This document shows positions 26,190 through 34,307 of a DNA stretch of 64,000 nucleotides, in pieces; the first letter of the stretch is position 1; each line of letters begins with the position of its first letter. This stretch comes from Clostridium sp. Its GTDB lineage: Bacteria > Bacillota > Clostridia > Clostridiales > Clostridiaceae. The stretch covers positions 2,977,958 through 3,041,957 of the forward strand of contig NZ_JAKVOI010000001.1 in the NCBI RefSeq assembly GCF_022482905.1, written 5' to 3'. The notes beneath the pieces were generated by a model, which ran no database searches, had not been told where the DNA came from, and worked only from the letters and a program-made list of their open reading frames with translations. The position numbers were made by a program, and so were the translations under genes.

Positions 26190-26966
26190 ATGCAAAAAAA
26201 TATTAATTATATATCTGTTGATTTAATTTTACCTAATGTATATCAACCACGTAAATATTTTGATGAAGAAAGTCTATATGAATTAGCTCAATCTATAAAA
26301 TCCTATGGTATAGTTCAACCGCTTTCAGTTAGAAAAATAAGTAATGATAAATATGAATTGGTAGCTGGTGAGAGAAGACTTAGAGCAGCAAAAAAAGCAG
26401 GTATTAAAGAAGTACCTGTTATAGTAGTTGATATAAGTGATGATGAATCAGCGGCTATAGCTTTACTTGAAAATCTTCAAAGAGAGAATCTCAATTTTTT
26501 AGAAGAAGCAGAAGCATACTATAATTTGATAAAAAATCATTCCTATACTCAAGAGAAATTGGCTGAAGTTATAGGAAAAAAACAGTCTACTATTGCAAAT
26601 AAGATTAGACTTCTTAAATTGGATGAGGAAATAAGGTATATATTATTAGAAAATAATTTAACCGAAAGACATGCTAGAGCCTTATTAAAGCTTCCAACTG
26701 TTGAAATTCAAAAGAATGTGCTCAAAATTATATTGCAGAAGTCACTAAATGTGAAGAAGACTGAGGAATTAGTTGAAAGGGAACTTGAAAAATTAACGGA
26801 AGGACAATTGAAAAAGAAGAGAAAGAAAATAAAGGGAATATTTTCACCAAGGGTATATGTAAATACTGTTAGACAAGTATTTGACAAATATGGCTTAAAG
26901 GCTAAATATGCATCTAAGGAACTGGACAATGAAATACAAATAACTATAACAATTCCTAAAAAATAA
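26190..26966 (+). CDS. noc: Nucleoid occlusion protein Noc (ParB family)
   Basis: 258 residues of the ParB/Spo0J family, with the CTP-binding motif AGERRLRAAKKAG (~65-77), the QRENLNFLEEAEAY helix and a central helix-turn-helix (YTQEKLAEVIGKKQSTIANKIRLLKL). Position between rsmG and parA, with a second ParB downstream, identifies it as Noc, which prevents division over the nucleoid in Bacillus. I see no obvious Noc-binding palindrome nearby. The basic stretch KKKRKKIKG (~208-216) links the DNA-binding part to the C-terminal dimer domain. Confidence 0.88.
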   Translation: MQKNINYISVDLILPNVYQPRKYFDEESLYELAQSIKSYGIVQPLSVRKISNDKYELVAGERRLRAAKKAGIKEVPVIVVDISDDESAAIALLENLQRENLNFLEEAEAYYNLIKNHSYTQEKLAEVIGKKQSTIANKIRLLKLDEEIRYILLENNLTERHARALLKLPTVEIQKNVLKIILQKSLNVKKTEELVERELEKLTEGQLKKKRKKIKGIFSPRVYVNTVRQVFDKYGLKAKYASKELDNEIQITITIPKK

Positions 26967-26979
26967 TATTATTTATAGA

Positions 26980-27022
26980 ATGGATGTTTAACAATTTTTA
27001 TGTGAACATCCATAATTTTTTT
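26980..27022 (+). terminator. noc terminator
   Basis: ATGGATGTT (26980-26988) pairs with AACATCCAT (27005-27013), followed by AATTTTTTT. It closes the noc gene just before the parS palindrome. Confidence 0.8.
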
Positions 27023-27054
27023 GCAATAATGTTTCATGTGAAACATTATTGCAA
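27021..27054. other. parS-like site inside a 34-bp palindrome
   Basis: TGTTTCATGTGAAACA at 27030-27045 matches the ParB site TGTTTCACGTGAAACA except for one central base. It is embedded in a 34-bp inverted repeat (27021-27054) with perfect 16-bp arms starting TTGCAATAAT and a 2-nt centre. It lies between noc and parA. Confidence 0.85.
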
Positions 27055-27148
27055 ACATAATAAAGTTGTTTTATCAAAAACTCTTTAATTATGTCTAATA
27101 AAAATATATAATTAAGAATAAGTACTTCTAATAAGGATGGTGAATTAT

Positions 27149-27916
27149 GTGAGAGTGATTTCTATATTTAATCAAAAAGGTGGGGTTGGAAAGACAACTA
27201 CAAGTATTAATTTATCTACATATTTAGCTATTAAGGGATTTGATATATTAAATATTGATATTGATCCTCAAGGCAATACTACCAGCGGTCTTGGATTCGA
27301 TAAGAATATTATTGATGAATCTATTTATGACATACTGTGTTCAAATATACAAATAGAAACAGTTATGAAAAAATATGAATTGATTGATAATTTCTATATA
27401 ATTCCATCGAATATGGAATTAGCTGGTGCAGAAGTTGAATTGATTAATATGGAAAATAGAGAAAATATATTAAAACATAAAATTAAATCTATGAATAAAA
27501 AATTTGATTTTGTTTTCATAGATTGTCCTCCATCTTTAGGAATATTGACAATTAATGCTCTTGCATCATCAGATACAGTCCTGATTCCGATTCAGTGTGA
27601 ATTTTATGCATTGGAAGGTGTTGGACAACTAGTAAATACGCTGCAGCTTGTAAAAAGGTCTTTAAATCCAGAGTTGAAGGTTGAAGGAGTAGTCATGAGT
27701 ATGTATGATGGTAGAACAAAATTGTCCAATGAAGTATTAGCTGAGGTAAAAAAATATTTTAAGGATAAAGTTTATAATACTACTATACCAAGGAATATAA
27801 GATTGGCAGAAGCGCCTAGTTTTGGGCTTCCAATATCCCTTTATGATGATAAATGCAGAGGTGCTAAAGCATATGAAAAGTTAGCAGATGAATTTTTAAA
27901 GAGACAGGAAGGATGA
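27149..27916 (+). CDS. parA: Chromosome partitioning ATPase ParA (Soj)
   Basis: 255 residues of the ParA/MinD ATPase family. The deviant Walker A motif KGGVGKTT is at ~residues 11-18, the Walker A' region carries DIDPQGNTTSGLG, and Walker B is FVFIDCPPSLG. It acts with ParB at parS to organise origins and to modulate DnaA. GTG at 27149 is chosen because GGTGA lies five bases upstream and Soj proteins start about here; an ATG at 27137 is possible. It overlaps parB by four bases. Confidence 0.94.
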   Translation: MRVISIFNQKGGVGKTTTSINLSTYLAIKGFDILNIDIDPQGNTTSGLGFDKNIIDESIYDILCSNIQIETVMKKYELIDNFYIIPSNMELAGAEVELINMENRENILKHKIKSMNKKFDFVFIDCPPSLGILTINALASSDTVLIPIQCEFYALEGVGQLVNTLQLVKRSLNPELKVEGVVMSMYDGRTKLSNEVLAEVKKYFKDKVYNTTIPRNIRLAEAPSFGLPISLYDDKCRGAKAYEKLADEFLKRQEG

Positions 27917-28770
27917 GTTTGTTGAAAAAGAAATCTGGATTAGGTAGAGGACTTGGAGCATTGATACCAGAGAATATATCAGATAATTCTTTAGAAAATA
28001 TAAAAAAAGTAAGGATTACTTCCATAATTCCAAATGAGGATCAACCCAGAAAAAAGTTTGATGAAAACAAAATTGCTCAACTGTCACAATCAATAATAGA
28101 ACATGGGATAATACAACCTCTTATATTAAAAGAATATGGAGAAAAGTATATTATAGTTGCTGGTGAGCGGAGATGGAGAGCTGCTAAACTTGCAAATATT
28201 GAGGAAGTTCCTGCCATTATAATGGATTTATCTGACAGTGATATTCTTGAAATTTCTCTTATTGAAAATATACAAAGACAGGACTTGAATCCTATAGAGG
28301 AAGCAATTGCATATAAAAAGCTAATTGAGGATTTAGGACTAAAGCAGGATGAATTGGCTAATAGAATAGGAAAGTCGCGAACTGCCATAACAAATTGTAT
28401 GAGACTGTTGAACCTGGATAATAGAGTTCAACAATATATAATTGATGGATTTATAACAGAAGGTCATGGTAGAGCTATTTTATCTTTAGAAGATAGTAAT
28501 TTGCAGTATGAATTAGCCGGTAATATAATAAAAAAGGGCTTAAGTGTTCGTCAAACTGAGAAATATATAAAGAATATTAATTTGGATAATAAACATAATA
28601 ACGAAAATGTAGAAAAATATAATTTATATTATAAAGATATACAGGAAAAATTAGAATATTTATTTGGAACTAAAGTTATATTAAATAATAAAAAAAACAA
28701 AGGTAAAATAGAAATAGAGTATTATTCCCAAGAGGATTTACAGAGAATAATAGATATTTTAAAGATATGA
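27913..28770 (+). CDS. parB: Chromosome partitioning protein ParB (Spo0J)
   Basis: 285 residues. The N-terminal ParA-activating peptide is basic (KKKSGLGRGLGALIPEN). The CTP-binding AGERRWRAAKLA box is at ~residue 76, followed by ENIQRQDLNPIEEA and a helix-turn-helix (LKQDELANRIGKSRTAITN). The C-terminus is a dimerisation domain. Two parS sites flank the parA-parB pair. The ATG overlaps the parA stop; a TTG two codons later would have better ribosome-site spacing (AGGAAGG). Confidence 0.95.
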   Translation: MSLLKKKSGLGRGLGALIPENISDNSLENIKKVRITSIIPNEDQPRKKFDENKIAQLSQSIIEHGIIQPLILKEYGEKYIIVAGERRWRAAKLANIEEVPAIIMDLSDSDILEISLIENIQRQDLNPIEEAIAYKKLIEDLGLKQDELANRIGKSRTAITNCMRLLNLDNRVQQYIIDGFITEGHGRAILSLEDSNLQYELAGNIIKKGLSVRQTEKYIKNINLDNKHNNENVEKYNLYYKDIQEKLEYLFGTKVILNNKKNKGKIEIEYYSQEDLQRIIDILKI

Positions 28771-28792
28771 ATTTACTATGATTTATACATTA

Positions 28793-28812
28793 GATGTTTC
28801 ACGTGAAACATC
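28793..28812. other. parS site (perfect consensus)
   Basis: GATGTTTCACGTGAAACATC is a perfect 20-bp palindrome containing the exact 16-bp Bacillus parS sequence at 28795-28810. It lies 22 bp after the parB stop. Confidence 0.95.
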
Positions 28813-28833
28813 TTGACGGAAGGAGAAAAATAT

Positions 28834-29337
28834 ATGCAGGATGTTTTAAAAATTGTAGAAGGATTTCAATTATACATTTTAGCTGCACTTTTTGTATTAA
28901 TTATAATATTATTTATAATGATTATTACAGCATTTAAATCCCTGAATAGAGTAGAGAAGAAATATAGGAAGCTTATGAGAGGAGTAGATAATAAAAATTT
29001 AGAACAGCTTATAATGGGTTATCTTGATAATATAGATGATGCTAAAAAGGAAACTGATTTTATGAAACAAAAATTCGATGAATTAATCCTGGAGTCAAAA
29101 AAATGTATCCAGAAATTTGCTATTGTAAGATACAGGGCTTTTGAAGATGTAGGTAGTGATTTGAGTTTTTCTATAGCACTCTTAGATGGGAATAATAATG
29201 GAATTATAATTACAGGAATATATGGAAGAAATGAAAGTACAACATATGCAAAGCCTATAGACAAAGGAATGTCAAGGTACGAATTGTCAGAAGAAGAAAA
29301 TCAAGTTTTACAGGAATGTATTAATAAAAAGATGTAA
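28834..29337 (+). CDS. DUF4446 family membrane-anchored protein
   Basis: 167 residues with one N-terminal transmembrane segment (~residues 10-33, LYILAALFVLIIILFIMIIT), a short coiled region, and a C-terminal soluble domain with the DUF4446 signature VRYRAFEDVGSDLSFSIALL and YGRNEST. Function unknown. The family is regularly found after parB in clostridia, so a link with chromosome segregation or the origin region is plausible but unproven. The start at 28834 uses GGAAGGAG, which directly follows parS. Confidence 0.85.
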   Translation: MQDVLKIVEGFQLYILAALFVLIIILFIMIITAFKSLNRVEKKYRKLMRGVDNKNLEQLIMGYLDNIDDAKKETDFMKQKFDELILESKKCIQKFAIVRYRAFEDVGSDLSFSIALLDGNNNGIIITGIYGRNESTTYAKPIDKGMSRYELSEEENQVLQECINKKM

Positions 29338-29350
29338 TATATTATACATT

Positions 29351-29394
29351 AAACAACCTCCAGATGGGAACAATTATCCTTAAGGAGGTTGTTT
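29351..29394 (+). promoter_or_regulatory. Terminator-like hairpin enclosing the ribosome site of the UPF0180 gene
   Basis: AAACAACCTCC (29351-29361) and GGAGGTTGTTT (29384-29394) are perfectly complementary (11 bp, 22-nt loop) and run into TTTTT. It looks like the terminator of the DUF4446 gene, yet its 3' arm contains AAGGAGG, the only ribosome site for the ATG at 29397. When folded it should hide that site. Confidence 0.7.
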
Positions 29395-29396
29395 TT

Positions 29397-29645
29397 ATGA
29401 AGATTTATGTTTCAGAGGAACTTTGTAAATTAAAAAATGAATTAAAAGAACGAGGATATAATATAATATCTAAAGAAGAAGATACATTTGATGCAATTAT
29501 CTGCAATTTAAAAGATGGTGAATTAAATAATCTAAATATAAATATAAAAATAGGAGAAACGATAATAATAGATTATGGCAGCAAAAAAATAGATGATATA
29601 GAATATATTCTTAACAACAGAACTTACAATAGTGAAATAAGTTAA
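29397..29645 (+). CDS. UPF0180 (YkuS-like) small protein
   Basis: 82 residues, start MKIYVSEELCKLKNELKERG and later DAIICNLKDGELN, in the style of the UPF0180/YkuS family (N-terminal I-x-V-x-x-x-L, then G-Y/H-x-V). Function unknown. The ATG at 29397 has AAGGAGG nine bases upstream, inside a perfect hairpin. The stop codon abuts the stop codon of yyaC on the other strand with no base between them. Confidence 0.65.
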   Translation: MKIYVSEELCKLKNELKERGYNIISKEEDTFDAIICNLKDGELNNLNINIKIGETIIIDYGSKKIDDIEYILNNRTYNSEIS

Positions 29646-30239
29646 TTAAATATTTTCCATTATTTTATTTTTTGAATTTTCAAGTGATCTGCCGCCTACA
29701 GTTTTCAATATTGAATGATATACACCTCTGGATATTACTTCTGCAAGTTGCATAACTACGAACAAACGTGTGTTTTGTAAAACCATGAATTCCATAGTGC
29801 CGGATATATTTACTATTCCAGTTATGCTTAAATCTCCTACAGTTGGAAGGGATTTATTTACTGCTGAACCTGGATGGAGAGGTTTGTTTTCTATGATTAT
29901 TTTACCAACGTTTTGGAGACTTCCTAAACAAGCATCTATTGCTATTATATAATTATTTTTATGTTTTAGATTTATTTCCTTAATAGTTTCGTTAAGATTT
30001 TTTGCATGTACTGGTGATTCAAGGTTACCATACACATGTATTTTATCTCTCACTAGAAATTTTAATTTATCACCTACTAAAGGTCCCAAACTATCACCTG
30101 TAGATCTATCCGTTCCAATACATAGTATTATAATGGTTTTACCTGATTTTATAATTGGATATATTATATTGCTCAAATTGTCTCTTAAAGTAAATATTGA
30201 ATTTCTTGAACTTGAATCTATAATTATTTTCTTAAGCAT
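29646..30239 (-). CDS. yyaC: Spore protease YyaC
   Basis: 197 residues of the YyaC family, related to the GPR germination protease fold. IILCIGTDRSTGDSLGPLVG and IIAIDACLGSLQNVGKI are family landmarks, with PGSAVNKSLPTVGDLSITG further on. The family occurs in endospore formers. The start at 30239 has AGGAGG seven to twelve bases upstream; the open frame runs on to 30296 but the extra residues read through the regulatory hairpin. It is convergent with the UPF0180 gene. Confidence 0.85.
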   Translation of the reverse strand: MLKKIIIDSSSRNSIFTLRDNLSNIIYPIIKSGKTIIILCIGTDRSTGDSLGPLVGDKLKFLVRDKIHVYGNLESPVHAKNLNETIKEINLKHKNNYIIAIDACLGSLQNVGKIIIENKPLHPGSAVNKSLPTVGDLSITGIVNISGTMEFMVLQNTRLFVVMQLAEVISRGVYHSILKTVGGRSLENSKNKIMENI

Positions 30240-30242
30240 CTG

Positions 30243-30282
30243 AAAACCTCCTATGTTACAAATTATAACCATAGGAGGTTTT
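30243..30282 (-). promoter_or_regulatory. Perfect hairpin enclosing the yyaC ribosome site
   Basis: AAAACCTCCTATG (30243-30255) and CATAGGAGGTTTT (30270-30282) form 13 perfect pairs with a 14-nt loop. On the minus strand the arm nearest yyaC holds AGGAGGTTTTCAG immediately before its ATG. It also lies 29 bp after the stop of the permease gene, so it can act as that gene's terminator. Confidence 0.7.
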
Positions 30283-30310
30283 ATTATACGTCTCAAATGT
30301 AAAATTAATA

Positions 30311-31366
30311 TTACAGTAAGTCTACTTTCTTGAAAATATTATAAAATACAACTAGAAATATACAAAATATCATTCCTATAATCCCATTTATTTTTAGACC
30401 GATAAAAAGAGATGCAAGTACGGCTACAGGATGTATTCCAAGTGAAGAAGATACGATCTTTGGCTCAATTATCTGGCGTACTACTGAAACTATAATATAT
30501 GATATTATAAGACCTAAAGCAGTAACATAATTTTTAAATATTATTGAATAGATTAGTGCCAATGGTATGTATATGGTACCTATGCCCAGTATTGGCAATA
30601 TATCTGCTATTGCGCATATTAAACTTAATACCAAAGAATATTTTACTTTGAATATCAGAAATACTATAAGTGTTTCTATAAATGTAACAGAAATTATTAT
30701 AAGATATGATAAAAGATAATTTCCAAGCATTTTTTTAGATTCTGTATATATAGATATCAATTTATTTGTTTTACTAATTGGAAGAAAACTAAACAATTTA
30801 CTTTTTACTTCAACAAAATCCTTCGTAAAAAAATATGTAGAAAGTAGTGTAAATAATATTACCATGATTGCGTATGGTATTATAGCTGCAAAATTTATTA
30901 TATAAGATACCAGCTTTCTAGAAATAGATACAGTTATATTTGATATATTATTTAAAATACCGGAAATATTTTTATCTATTGTACTTATTATATATGGATC
31001 AAGGTTATTATAATATTTTTGTAGTTTATAAAATGAATTTATAATATTATCTGAATTGTTTGTTACATATATTTGAGTATTTTTACCAAATTGTATTAAT
31101 TCATGTGATATATTTATTATTGCAAGTAAAATAACAAGTGTTATTAAAGTAAAAAATATTATTGTAGTAATCAAAGATGATATTGAAGAATTAATTTTAA
31201 ATTTATTTGAAATATAAATTGTAGGTTTTTTCAATATGAAAGCGCATATTATTGCTAACACAAATGGAAGTGTATAATTAAGGGTTCCAAAAAAAATAAT
31301 GAATACTGCAGTATATATAATAAAAAATAATAATATCTTATCTAATTTAGCTATTATTTTATCCAT
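30311..31366 (-). CDS. AI-2E family transporter (YtvI/YdbI-like permease)
   Basis: 351 residues with about eight hydrophobic segments: two pairs near the N-terminus (~10-45, 60-85), a long soluble insertion (~90-150), then a cluster from ~155 to 345. The pattern ILPILGIGTIYIPLALIYSI and the C-terminal PKIVSSSLGIHPVAVLASLF are typical of the AI-2E transporter family. Clostridial members include the sporulation-associated YtvI; others move ions or signals. Substrate unknown. It stands upstream of yyaC on the same strand. Confidence 0.85.
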   Translation of the reverse strand: MDKIIAKLDKILLFFIIYTAVFIIFFGTLNYTLPFVLAIICAFILKKPTIYISNKFKINSSISSLITTIIFFTLITLVILLAIINISHELIQFGKNTQIYVTNNSDNIINSFYKLQKYYNNLDPYIISTIDKNISGILNNISNITVSISRKLVSYIINFAAIIPYAIMVILFTLLSTYFFTKDFVEVKSKLFSFLPISKTNKLISIYTESKKMLGNYLLSYLIIISVTFIETLIVFLIFKVKYSLVLSLICAIADILPILGIGTIYIPLALIYSIIFKNYVTALGLIISYIIVSVVRQIIEPKIVSSSLGIHPVAVLASLFIGLKINGIIGMIFCIFLVVFYNIFKKVDLL

Positions 31367-31570
31367 TTAGTATATGACAACTCCGTTCTTTATAAAATTT
31401 ATTTTTAGCTTAAGTACATTATTATGTTATGATAGAGTATATAATACATATTATTGTTTGTCTACCTATAGAATTTTAAAATTTAAATTAAACTGTAAAT
31501 CAAAATATTCGTATATGATATATTATATATCAAGTTATATTATATGTATACAATATATGGCAATTTCAAG

Positions 31571-31596
31571 AGGAGGATTCAGTTTTTAACTGTGAT
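31571..31596 (+). promoter_or_regulatory. Ribosome site separated from the DUF3343 start by a small hairpin
   Basis: AGGAGG at 31571-31576 is 20 nt from the ATG at 31597. CAGTT (31580-31584) and AACTG (31588-31592) can pair with a 3-nt loop; folding leaves seven spacer bases. This resembles the rpmH arrangement on a smaller scale. The stem is only five pairs, so it may be chance. Confidence 0.35.
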
Positions 31597-31854
31597 ATGA
31601 TTATGAGCAGATATTATATAATAACATTTAAGAATACTAATGATGCTATAAGTGGTGAAGAATTTTTAAGAAAAAGGAAAATAAAAATAGACGTTGTACC
31701 AACACCTGTTGTTATAACTCAAAGTTGCGGAATAAGTATAAGATTGAATTTAGAAGAAATGGATAAGATCAAATTGTTAATCTATAATAGTGAATTTTTA
31801 TTTAAAAATATATATTTGAGAGAAGAAGATGGTTATAAATTAATCCATATTTAA
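31597..31854 (+). CDS. DUF3343 domain protein
   Basis: 85 residues forming one DUF3343 (putative sulfur/selenium carrier-like) domain. MSRYYIITFKNTNDAISGEE is followed by the conserved PTPVVITQSCGISIRL, which has a cysteine next to a glycine as in the family. ATG at 31597 and 31603 are both possible. It sits upstream of mscS with a 16-bp gap and is probably co-transcribed. Its biochemical role is unknown. Confidence 0.8.
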   Translation: MIMSRYYIITFKNTNDAISGEEFLRKRKIKIDVVPTPVVITQSCGISIRLNLEEMDKIKLLIYNSEFLFKNIYLREEDGYKLIHI

Positions 31855-31870
31855 GGGGCGGGAGAAATTA

Positions 31871-32758
31871 ATGAAGGATGAGTTACTATCTATTTTTAAT
31901 ATAACTACCTTTGAAGGTGGAATAAAAATAGGAACTTTTTCAATATCTGAAGAAAAAGTGTATAATTTTATTTATAATATAATTACAGTGGCTGTTATAG
32001 TATTCTTGATGTATATTGTCATAAAAGTTGGAAATGTAATTATAAATAGATATGTAAAAAAACAGAAAAATTTTAGAATTTCTTTAGACGATAGAAAAGC
32101 AAAAACGATAGGTGCTATTTTAAAAAGTATATTGAAATATTCTGTATATTTTTTTGGCATATTTAGTATAGTTGCAGTTATATCACCCAAAATAGGGGCA
32201 ACAGGCCTTACTTTTGCTGGAATCGGTGGTGTTGCATTAGGATTTGGTGCACAAAGTTTAGTTAAGGATGTAATAAATGGATTTTTTATATTATTTGAGG
32301 ACCAGTTCTCTGTAGGTGATTATATAAGTATTGATGATAGAAGTGGAATCGTTGAGAGTTTTGAGTTAAGAATTACCAAGATAAGAGATTTTAATGGAGA
32401 TTTACATATAATACCTAATGGGCTTATATCTAAAGTTACAAATCATTCAAGAGGAAATGTAAGAATGACAGTTGAGGTAGATATTTCCTATGATGAGGAT
32501 TCAAATATGGTAATATCTAAGATTTCTGATTTGTGTAAAGAATTTGCACAAAATAATGAATTTATTACGGAAGGCCCAAATGTTTTGGGAATAACTGATA
32601 TTAAAGACGGTGTTATTACAATAAGAATTATAGGAAAAACTAAACCAATGAAACAGCTGGATATGGAAATAAAGTTAAGAGAACAAGTTATGAAAGCTCT
32701 TAAAAAAGATAATATAAAAATACCATATAAGGAAATTAAAATTGTAAAGGGGGACTGA
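31871..32758 (+). CDS. mscS: Small-conductance mechanosensitive channel MscS family
   Basis: 295 residues. Three transmembrane segments (~28-50, ~75-100, ~105-130), then the pore helix region FAGIGGVALGFGAQSLVKDVINGFF and the beta domain with DQFSVGDYISIDD and IIPNGLISKVTNHSR, all classic MscS signatures. The channel opens on membrane tension during hypo-osmotic shock. AAGGGGCGGGAG precedes the ATG. DUF951 follows after three bases. Confidence 0.95.
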   Translation: MKDELLSIFNITTFEGGIKIGTFSISEEKVYNFIYNIITVAVIVFLMYIVIKVGNVIINRYVKKQKNFRISLDDRKAKTIGAILKSILKYSVYFFGIFSIVAVISPKIGATGLTFAGIGGVALGFGAQSLVKDVINGFFILFEDQFSVGDYISIDDRSGIVESFELRITKIRDFNGDLHIIPNGLISKVTNHSRGNVRMTVEVDISYDEDSNMVISKISDLCKEFAQNNEFITEGPNVLGITDIKDGVITIRIIGKTKPMKQLDMEIKLREQVMKALKKDNIKIPYKEIKIVKGD

Positions 32759-32761
32759 CAA

Positions 32762-32965
32762 TTGAAAAAAAATTTTTATATCGGCGACACAGTTGAAATG
32801 AAAAAGGGGCATCCTTGTGGAAGTAATAGTTGGGAGATTATAAGACTGGGAGCAGATATAAAGATAAAGTGCCTGGGTTGTGGCAGAATAGTAATGCTTC
32901 CCAGAAATAAATTTGAAAAAAGTGTAAAAAAAATTGTAAAGCAAAATATTCCAGAAAAAGATTAA
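32762..32965 (+). CDS. DUF951 family protein (YyzM-like)
   Basis: 67 residues starting at TTG. The DUF951 pattern is clear: YIGDTVEMKKGHPCGSNSWE followed by GADIKIKCLGCGRIVMLPR with a CxxC pair. The role is unknown. A GGGGGACTG ribosome site overlaps the mscS stop. In many Firmicutes this gene lies between mscS and rpsF, as here. Confidence 0.88.
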   Translation: MKKNFYIGDTVEMKKGHPCGSNSWEIIRLGADIKIKCLGCGRIVMLPRNKFEKSVKKIVKQNIPEKD

Positions 32966-32972
32966 AATATTA

Positions 32973-33001
32973 TTGATTAAATTATAAATTTGTGATAAAA
33001 T
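32973..33001 (+). promoter_or_regulatory. rpsF operon promoter
   Basis: TTGATT at 32973-32978, a 17-bp spacer and TAAAAT at 32996-33001, 75 bp upstream of rpsF. Confidence 0.6.
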
Positions 33002-33004
33002 AAA

Positions 33005-33075
33005 GTCTTGTAATCCCTGCTGTGGAAATAATACAAATCACAGCCGTTAGTCCAGGGGGAGGAGGTGAAAATCTA
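33005..33075 (+). ncRNA. Probable S6:S18 ribosomal protein leader
   Basis: The 5' UTR of rpsF contains CACAGCCGTTAGTC, resembling the conserved CCG-containing element by which the S6-S18 complex recognises rpsF-rpsR leaders. Flanking complementary words (CTGTGG upstream and CACAG, CCCTG/CAGGG) could form the enclosing stem. The leader ends in the GGAGGAGGTGA ribosome site. I judge this from memory of the motif; a covariance search would decide. Confidence 0.5.
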
Positions 33076-33366
33076 ATGAGAAAATATGAAACTATATTTA
33101 TATTACAGCCATCATTAGACGAAGAAGCATTTAAATCTAATGTTGAAAAGTTTAAGGGTGTAATAGAAAATGGTGGAGGAGTAATAGATAACGTTGATAT
33201 TTGGGGCAAGAGAAAACTTGCTTATGAAATAAATAAGGTCAATGAAGGATATTATACCTTGATAAATTTCAGTGCTGAACCTGAATTGCCAAAAGAATTA
33301 GACAGAGTATTTAGAATTACAGACAGTGTTATAAGACATATAATAGTAAATGATGATAAAAAATAG
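33076..33366 (+). CDS. rpsF: 30S ribosomal protein S6
   Basis: 96 residues, start MRKYETIFILQPSLDEEAF, the canonical S6 N-terminus; VIRHIIV near the end is also typical. S6 binds S18 in the platform of the small subunit. ATG at 33076 follows GGAGGTGA; the open frame begins earlier at 33022 but covers the leader RNA. Operon rpsF-ssb-rpsR. Confidence 0.96.
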   Translation: MRKYETIFILQPSLDEEAFKSNVEKFKGVIENGGGVIDNVDIWGKRKLAYEINKVNEGYYTLINFSAEPELPKELDRVFRITDSVIRHIIVNDDKK

Positions 33367-33378
33367 GTGGTGTTTTGA

Positions 33379-33843
33379 TTGAACAGAGTTGTTTTAATTG
33401 GGAGATTGACTAAAGACCCCGAGTTAAGATTTACACCAGGAAACGGTACGGCGGTTACCACCTTTACATTGGCCGTTGACAGAAGATTTTCTAAAGCTAA
33501 GGATGGACAGAGAGAAGCTGATTTTATACCTATTGTTGTATGGGGAAAGCAAGCTGAATCTACCGCAAATTATATGAGTAAAGGTAAACTCATAGGTATT
33601 GGTGGCAGAATTCAGACTGGAAGTTATGAGGCTAAAGACGGCACGAGAAGATATACTACTGAAGTAATTGCAGATGAGGTGCAATTTTTGGAATGGGGAG
33701 ATAAATCCCAAGGTGTTTCTGATAGTATGAAACCTTCTCAATCTGATAATTTTGGGAATACTCAAGGATTCAATAAAAGTTTCAATGAAGCTGATTATGG
33801 AGATGATATAACTCCAGTGGATGATGGAGATATACCATTTTAA
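33379..33843 (+). CDS. ssb: Single-stranded DNA-binding protein
   Basis: 154 residues beginning at TTG. An OB fold with [18 protein letters not shown], then FTLAVDRRF and [12 protein letters not shown]; a Gly/Ser/Asp-rich disordered region; and the acidic C-terminal tip DDGDIPF that binds partner proteins. Located between rpsF and rpsR as in most Firmicutes, so it shares the S6/S18 promoter. Confidence 0.96.
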   Translation: MNRVVLIGRLTKDPELRFTPGNGTAVTTFTLAVDRRFSKAKDGQREADFIPIVVWGKQAESTANYMSKGKLIGIGGRIQTGSYEAKDGTRRYTTEVIADEVQFLEWGDKSQGVSDSMKPSQSDNFGNTQGFNKSFNEADYGDDITPVDDGDIPF

Positions 33844-33867
33844 CATTTGTGGTAAGGAGGGAAAGGT

Positions 33868-34128
33868 ATGCCTAATGGTAGAGAAAATGGTGGAAGAAGA
33901 AATTCAGGAAAAATGAGAAGAGCAAAAAGAAAAGTTTGTGCATTTTGTATGGATAAATCTGAATCTATAGATTATAAAGATATAAATAAGCTGAGAAAGT
34001 ATGTAACTGAAAGAGGAAAGATTCTTCCAAGAAGAATTTCAGGTAATTGTGCTAAACATCAGAGAGAACTTACTGAAGCTATAAAAAGAGCAAGAAATAT
34101 AGCATTATTGCCATTTACAACAGAATAA
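33868..34128 (+). CDS. rpsR: 30S ribosomal protein S18
   Basis: 86 residues. The core [10 protein letters not shown]-like segment (here [18 protein letters not shown]) and the C-terminal [18 protein letters not shown] are canonical for S18. The N-terminal extension is Gly/Arg/Asn-rich. The conserved cysteines (CAFC and NCAKH) suggest the zinc-type form. AAGGAGG precedes the start. Confidence 0.96.
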   Translation: MPNGRENGGRRNSGKMRRAKRKVCAFCMDKSESIDYKDINKLRKYVTERGKILPRRISGNCAKHQRELTEAIKRARNIALLPFTTE

Positions 34129-34145
34129 CAATGTGTATTGTAATG

Positions 34146-34182
34146 GATCATTAGCTTACATGTATGCTAATGATCTTTATTT
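34146..34182 (+). terminator. rpsR operon terminator
   Basis: GATCATTAGC (34146-34155) pairs with GCTAATGATC (34166-34175), with more pairing in the loop, followed by TTTATTTTTG. Confidence 0.88.
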
Positions 34183-34307
34183 TTGTAATAAAGACTAAAA
34201 AATGGGTATAATTAACTATACAAATATTATAAATAGATGTAGTTTTGTTGCATAAAGCTGTAAAAATTATTAAAATGGATAATAAGAGAAAAAAGGGGAT
34301 GATCAAT

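Noticed and set aside
31374-31589. A 71-codon frame between the permease and DUF3343 genes
   Set aside because: No ribosome site, composition dominated by Tyr/Ile/Ser as in random AT-rich DNA, and it covers the control region of the DUF3343 gene.
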